From: an uncultured Lachnospiraceae bacterium
GTDB taxonomy: Bacteria; Bacillota_A; Clostridia; Lachnospirales; Lachnospiraceae
Direction of reading: 5' to 3'
Length of the DNA: 16,380 nucleotides
NCBI GenBank assembly: GCA_910585355.1
Contig: CAJUDN010000015.1
Span: 1-16,380, forward strand
Part shown: piece by piece, positions 12,996 to 16,380 of the stretch
How the letters are laid out: every line of letters starts with the position of its first letter
Position numbering within the stretch: the first letter of the stretch is position 1
Translations under genes and position numbers: made by a program
Notes under the pieces: model-generated
Database searches by the model: none
Told to the model about the DNA's origin: nothing
Seen by the model: only the letters and a program-made list of their open reading frames with translations

Positions 12996-13856
12996 ATGAA
13001 AATCAGAGATATTCTGGCGCAGGAAAAGCCTGTGCTTTCCTTTGAAGTGTTTCCGCCCAAAAGAGACGATGCCTACGAGGTGGTGGAGAAGGCGGCTTCC
13101 GAAATAGCGAAGCTTTCGCCCTCTTTTATGAGCGTAACCTATGGGGCCGGCGGCGGAACAAGCAAACATACGGTGGACATTGCAGCCGGCCTGGCAAAAC
13201 ATTACGGGGTCACTTCCATGGCCCATTTATCCTGTGTTTCTTCCACCAGAGAACATGTGAGAAGCATGGTGGAGCAGTTTAGGGAAAACGGGATTGAGAA
13301 TATTCTGGCTCTTCGCGGGGATATCCCGGCGGACGGCCATGTGGAGAGGGACTACCGCTATGCCAGCGAGCTGATTTTAGAACTTAAGCGCATGGGAGAC
13401 TTCTGCATTGGAGGGGCATGTTACCCGGAAGGCCATCCTGAGTCTAAAAACAAGGAAGAGGACCTTCTCCATCTGAAGGAGAAGGTGGACGCCGGCTGCG
13501 ATTTTCTGACGACCCAGATGTTTTTTGACAACAACCTGTTTTACAATTTCCTCTACCGGATCCGGGATAAGGGAATCAGAGTCCCTGTTGTGGCAGGAAT
13601 CATGCCGGTGACCAATGCCAAGCAGATCAGGAGGATTCTTTCCATGTCCGAAACGTATCTGCCCATGCGGTTTAAGATGCTGTTAGATAAGTTCGGCGAC
13701 AATCCGGCCGCTATGAAGCAGGCGGGGATTGCATATACAACGGAGCAGATTATTGATCTGGTGGCAAATGACGTCCATGCGATCCACATTTATTCCATGA
13801 ACAGGCCGGATGTGGCGGAGCAGATTAAAAAAAGCCTTTCGGAAATTATTGTTTAA
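12996..13856 (+). CDS. metF: 5,10-methylenetetrahydrofolate reductase
   Basis: A 286-residue FAD-dependent TIM-barrel enzyme that reduces 5,10-methylene-THF to 5-methyl-THF for methionine synthesis, of normal bacterial MetF length. Seen motifs: LSFEVFPPK with the catalytic Glu17, FMSVTYGAGGGTS (44-56), LRGD with Asp109 (the flavin-interacting Asp of E. coli MetF, Asp120), IGGACYPEGHPE and FLTTQMFFDN. The C-terminal part IHIYSMNRPDVAEQI is also typical. A GAAAGG site lies about seven bases before the ATG. It is the first gene of a metF, MetH-activation-domain, metH operon, with 12 bases to the next gene. Some Clostridia also use MetF in acetogenesis, but the neighbours here point to methionine. 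Confidence 0.95.
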   Translation: MKIRDILAQEKPVLSFEVFPPKRDDAYEVVEKAASEIAKLSPSFMSVTYGAGGGTSKHTVDIAAGLAKHYGVTSMAHLSCVSSTREHVRSMVEQFRENGIENILALRGDIPADGHVERDYRYASELILELKRMGDFCIGGACYPEGHPESKNKEEDLLHLKEKVDAGCDFLTTQMFFDNNLFYNFLYRIRDKGIRVPVVAGIMPVTNAKQIRRILSMSETYLPMRFKMLLDKFGDNPAAMKQAGIAYTTEQIIDLVANDVHAIHIYSMNRPDVAEQIKKSLSEIIV

Positions 13857-13868
13857 AAGGGTGATTCC

Positions 13869-14519
13869 ATGGAGACTGACAGAAAAGAGATATACCGCTA
13901 TCTGGGCTATGGCGTCCATCCGGTGGATGAAGAGACCAGAAGGCTGGTGGAAATATGTATGGAAGAACTGGAACGGGCAGAGGCGCACAAGGCGGTAATG
14001 CGTGAGTTCCCCTTAACGGTAACGGAGGACGGTTTCCTTGACGGAGGCTGTTTTCGCACAAAAAGCAGGAATCTTTTAAAGAACCTGGACGGCTGCGACC
14101 GGGTTCTTGTGATGGCAGCGACGCTGGGGGCCGAAGTGGACCGCCTTTTACTCCGCTATGGAAAGCTTTCCGTTTCCAGGGCCGTTGTGATGCAGGCCGC
14201 GGCATCAGCCATGATTGAGGCATGGTGCAATGAGGTATGTGCCGGATGGAAACAGGCATATGAGGCCAGAAGGCTGTATCTGCGGCCGAGATTTTCCCCC
14301 GGCTACGGAGATTTTTCCCTTTCCTGCCAGGAACAGATTTTAAATGGACTGGAAGCGGGAAAACGGCTTGGAATTACGCTGACAGATGGCGGCCTCATGA
14401 TGCCCACAAAATCGGTGACCGCCGTGATCGGGGTCAGCGCTCACAGGGAGCTCTGCCCTGTAGAGGGCTGTGAGGCCTGTACAAAGGCAGACTGCCTTTA
14501 TCGGAGAGAAACAGTATGA
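13869..14519 (+). CDS. Stand-alone methionine synthase reactivation-domain protein
   Basis: A 216-residue protein matching the vitamin B12-dependent methionine synthase activation domain: RFSPGYGDFSLSCQEQI (about 140-156), GITLTDGGLMMPTKSVTAVIGVS. In E. coli this is the C-terminal quarter of MetH, where it binds S-adenosylmethionine and positions cob(II)alamin for reductive methylation. Here it is a separate gene just before metH, as in Thermotoga maritima. A C-terminal cysteine group, CPVEGCEACTKADC, has four Cys and could bind a metal or iron-sulfur cluster; E. coli MetH lacks this tail as far as I recall. Twelve bases separate it from metF and 31 from metH. It should restore MetH whose cobalamin has been oxidised. 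Confidence 0.88.
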   Translation: METDRKEIYRYLGYGVHPVDEETRRLVEICMEELERAEAHKAVMREFPLTVTEDGFLDGGCFRTKSRNLLKNLDGCDRVLVMAATLGAEVDRLLLRYGKLSVSRAVVMQAAASAMIEAWCNEVCAGWKQAYEARRLYLRPRFSPGYGDFSLSCQEQILNGLEAGKRLGITLTDGGLMMPTKSVTAVIGVSAHRELCPVEGCEACTKADCLYRRETV

Positions 14520-14550
14520 GAGTACTCTATGAAAAGAATGGAGGCCAGGC

Positions 14551-16380
14551 ATGGGAATATGTGAGGAAATAAGAAAAAAGCGGATATTTTTTGACGGAGG
14601 AATGGGAAGCCTTCTGCAGGCCAGAGGCCTTAAGCCGGGGGAGCTTCCGGAAACCTGGAACCTTTCGCATCCTGATCAGATTGAGCGTATTCACAGGGAA
14701 TATCTGGAGGCCGGGGCGGATGTGGTAACTGCCAATACCTTTGGCCTTAACAGGTTCAAATTTAAGGAAGAGGACGGATACTCCGTAAAGGAGATGGCGG
14801 CCGCGGCCGTGAGCCATGCAAGGCGGGCGGTAAAGGCCGCGGGACATGGGTACGTGGCTCTGGATCTGGGTCCTACGGGAAAGCTTCTGGCTCCTTATGG
14901 CAGTCTGGAATTTGAAGATGCCTGCGATGCGTATAAAGAGGTGGTGGAGGCCGGAGAGAAGGCCGGGGCCGATCTTGTCATCATCGAAACCATGGGGGAC
15001 AGCTACGAACTTAAGGCCGCAGTGCTGGCGGCAAAGGAAGCAGGGGCTCTGCCTGTTTTTGCCACAGTGACCCTGGATGAAAAGGGGAAAATGCTGACCG
15101 GAGGCAGTGTGGAGTCGGTAACTGCCCTTTTAGAGGGACTTGGGGTGGATGTAATCGGTTTAAACTGCGGACTGGGACCCATCCAGCTTCTTCCGTTTTT
15201 AAAGCGCATGTACGCGGTTTCCTCCACCCCCATTCTTGTGAATCCCAATGCGGGGCTTCCGCGAAATGAGGGCAGAACTACAGTATATGACATTGATTCT
15301 GATACCTTTGCGGCGGCCATGAAGGAAATGGCCGAAAACGGGGCCTCAATTTTGGGAGGATGCTGTGGAACCACGCCGGAGCATATAAAAAAGACCAGGA
15401 AGCTCTGCTTTTCGCTGCCTCTCCCGGCAGTGGAAAAGAAACGAAGGACCGTGATTTCTTCTTATTCCCATGCAGTGGAATTTGGCGGCCGTCCGGTGAT
15501 TATCGGGGAGCGTATCAATCCCACCGGGAAGCCGCGGTTTAAGCAGGCCTTAAAGGAGCATGACTTAAATTATATTCTGGATGTGGCGGCGGCCCAGCAG
15601 GAGAGCCGGGCGGATGTTCTGGATGTGAATGTGGGCCTTCCGGGAATTGACGAGCCGAAAATGATGGCGGATGTGGTGAAGGAGCTTCAGAGCGTGGTGG
15701 ATTTGCCTCTCCAGATCGATACTTCCAATATAAGCGCCATGGAGCGGGCCATGCGCCTTTATAACGGAAAACCGTTGGTGAATTCGGTGAACGGAAAGCG
15801 GGAGGTGATGGAGGCGGTATTCCCGTTAGTGAAGCATTACGGCGGCGTGGTGGTGGCTCTCTGTCTGGATGAGGACGGAATCCCCGATACGGCTGACGGG
15901 CGGCTTGCGGTGGCGGAAAAAATCTATGAAACAGCGGCCTCCTACGGAATCGGGAGGGAAAATATTCTGGTGGACGCTCTCTGCATGGCGGTAAGCTCTG
16001 ACAAAAACGGAGCCCTCACCACTCTGGAAACGGTACGGCGGATTACAGAGGAGTATGGGGGGAAAACCGTTCTGGGGGTATCCAACGTGTCTTTTGGCCT
16101 TCCCATGAGAGAACATATCAACGCGGCCTTTTTCCTGATGGCATTGAAGAACGGACTTTCGGCGGGAATCATCAATCCCAATTCCAGGGCTATGATGTCC
16201 GTCTACGACAGCTTTCTTGTTTTGACGGCACAGGATGAAAACTGCGAGCGGTACATCGGCGTCTATGGACCGGAGGAGGAAGAAAAAAAGAGGGCGAAAG
16301 AGCGGGAGAAAAAGGAGAATACCCAGATAAGGGAAGAGGGGAGGAAAGCAGGAAAGGAAGATTGGAAGGAGACAGGAAAA
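14551..16380 (+). CDS. metH: Cobalamin-dependent methionine synthase, N-terminal part (runs off the window)
   Basis: The first 610 codons are present and open to the edge. Residues 1-about 295 are the homocysteine-binding barrel, starting IFFDGGMGSLLQARGL, with the zinc cysteines Cys206 (GLNCGLGP) and Cys271/272 (GGCCGTTPEH). Residues about 310-570 are the pterin-binding barrel that takes 5-methyl-THF, with IIGERINPTGKPRF, DVLDVNVGLPG, LQIDTSN and VLGVSNVSFGLP. The last 38 residues in view are a very charged Glu/Lys/Arg run, probably the linker to the cobalamin cap and binding domains, which would follow beyond the window. ATG 14551 has GGAGG seven bases upstream (14539-14543). The enzyme transfers the methyl group from 5-methyl-THF via cobalamin to homocysteine. 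The separate upstream gene supplies the reactivation domain. Confidence 0.95.
   Translation, partial: MGICEEIRKKRIFFDGGMGSLLQARGLKPGELPETWNLSHPDQIERIHREYLEAGADVVTANTFGLNRFKFKEEDGYSVKEMAAAAVSHARRAVKAAGHGYVALDLGPTGKLLAPYGSLEFEDACDAYKEVVEAGEKAGADLVIIETMGDSYELKAAVLAAKEAGALPVFATVTLDEKGKMLTGGSVESVTALLEGLGVDVIGLNCGLGPIQLLPFLKRMYAVSSTPILVNPNAGLPRNEGRTTVYDIDSDTFAAAMKEMAENGASILGGCCGTTPEHIKKTRKLCFSLPLPAVEKKRRTVISSYSHAVEFGGRPVIIGERINPTGKPRFKQALKEHDLNYILDVAAAQQESRADVLDVNVGLPGIDEPKMMADVVKELQSVVDLPLQIDTSNISAMERAMRLYNGKPLVNSVNGKREVMEAVFPLVKHYGGVVVALCLDEDGIPDTADGRLAVAEKIYETAASYGIGRENILVDALCMAVSSDKNGALTTLETVRRITEEYGGKTVLGVSNVSFGLPMREHINAAFFLMALKNGLSAGIINPNSRAMMSVYDSFLVLTAQDENCERYIGVYGPEEEEKKRAKEREKKENTQIREEGRKAGKEDWKETGK

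Noticed and set aside
13846..14259. Long minus-strand ORF opposite the reactivation-domain gene
   Set aside because: It is Pro/Arg-rich with no motif, and is a mirror of a well-supported gene on the plus strand.
14516..14572. 18-codon ORF bridging the reactivation gene and metH
   Set aside because: It overlaps an ATGA junction but has no ribosome site and runs into metH in another frame; metH has its own good site.

Overview
The window looks like chromosomal DNA of a gut-type Clostridia, most likely a Lachnospiraceae relative of Enterocloster/Lachnoclostridium. This is inferred from strong AGGAGG ribosome sites, consensus sigma-A promoters, a Thermotoga-type DAHP synthase, a MetH whose reactivation domain is a separate gene, and a DUF3781/DUF3592 pair. 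No rRNA, tRNA, CRISPR array or transposase was seen.

Layout. Positions 1-480 are decayed sequence: a frameshifted, stop-interrupted reading frame and a 3' scrap of a DUF3781 gene. Then comes a lipoprotein with a C-terminal LprI-like domain (545-1528). A MarR regulator (1588-2082, minus) faces a three-gene operon (2311-7340) encoding an old-yellow-enzyme/dienoyl-CoA-reductase flavoenzyme, an AbgT-family transporter and a PepD-type M20 dipeptidase. The space between them holds two back-to-back consensus promoters and three related 17-bp palindromes, a tight regulatory switch. A+T-rich accessory DNA follows (DUF3781, DUF3592), then a promoter, a 12-codon ORF overlapping the next start, and a hemerythrin/receiver-domain fusion (8689-10065).

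On the minus strand, a DAHP synthase (10266-11279) has a 5' leader with all parts of a ribosome-mediated attenuator. These are a consensus promoter, a 37-codon leader peptide with 8 Phe/Tyr among ten successive codons, a 10-bp terminator hairpin with seven U, and a long alternative pairing that would break the terminator. This is the most striking signal in the window. The DAHP synthase is of the type that, in Thermotoga, is feedback-inhibited by Phe and Tyr, so the same two amino acids may act at both levels. A cytidylate-kinase-like gene (11780-12382, minus) precedes a 613-bp non-coding stretch with several inverted repeats.

The window ends with a plus-strand methionine/one-carbon operon: metF, a stand-alone MetH reactivation-domain protein, and metH, which runs off the end. 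Together these would make 5-methyl-THF, use it to methylate homocysteine, and repair oxidised cobalamin.

All family assignments come from reading motifs by eye; no database search or folding program was run.
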